Origin: Anaerolineae bacterium
GTDB lineage: Bacteria; Chloroflexota; Anaerolineae; Aggregatilineales; Phototrophicaceae
Direction: 5' to 3'
Assembly: GCA_028284565.1 (NCBI GenBank)
Contig: JANQRM010000374.1
Coordinates: 1 to 12,252, forward strand
DNA length: 12,252 bases
This document shows positions 12,191 through 12,252 of this stretch, piece after piece. The notes below the pieces were generated by a model. That model did not search any database and was not told the DNA's origin. It worked only from the letters and a program-made list of their open reading frames with translations. The first letter of the stretch is position 1. Each line of letters opens with the position of its first letter. Both the position numbers and the translations under genes were made by a program.

Positions 12191-12252
12191 TTATTTGAAA
12201 TCGAGCCATTTTTGCTCTCGCGTTTTGATTAGCCTACCACCCGCAATTCACG

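Overview
The window looks like a chromosomal segment of a free-living bacterium, most likely a member of the Chloroflexota. I reached this by eye. The exported beta-propeller gene has the opening typical of that phylum's WD40 proteins (signal peptide, then I-x-P-D-N-V..L..L..LGG..I..I.WSP.G). There is a long, regular LP-x-E-I-G-Q-L leucine-rich repeat protein and a CoxD/APE2220-like MoxR ATPase. The intergenic spaces are crowded with small palindromic and tandem repeats. The assignment is a moderate-confidence inference and no rRNA or other phylogenetic marker is present. I see no tRNA, rRNA, CRISPR array, insertion sequence or phage gene.

Left part (1-2823), transcribed leftward: the N-terminal third of a TauE/SafE-type membrane permease cut by the window edge, an unrecognised 183-residue protein, an OmpR/PhoB-type response regulator with no adjacent kinase, and a nucleotidyltransferase-fold protein. 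The last one diverges from the next block across a 112-bp promoter region.

Middle part (2936-5438), transcribed rightward: an NAD-dependent nucleotide-sugar epimerase/dehydratase overlaps a pentapeptide-repeat protein by 20 nt, so the two are probably translationally coupled. They are followed by two tandem paralogues of an unrecognised small protein family, about 60 % identical by eye.

Centre (5439-8108): a leftward gene encodes an exported, membrane-anchored leucine-rich repeat protein. It is flanked by two repeat-rich gene-free stretches (351 bp and 888 bp). Its stop codon lies inside an eight-copy heptanucleotide tandem repeat.

Right part (8109-11960), a rightward probable operon: MoxR AAA+ ATPase, patatin-like serine hydrolase, and exported WD40-like beta-propeller. 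A promoter-like site before it would place the transcription start at the first base of a 19-codon leader ORF that overlaps the moxR start. A hairpin can mask the patatin ribosome binding site. The last 290 bases hold what looks like a broken leftward coding fragment.

No complete, obviously new system is visible. The best candidates for a second look are the MoxR-patatin-propeller operon with its unusual translation-start architecture, the tandem paralogue pair, the LRR gene evolving by 69-bp unit exchange, and at least five families of short intergenic repeats, one of which (a 28-bp palindrome) occurs three times in 7.3 kb.
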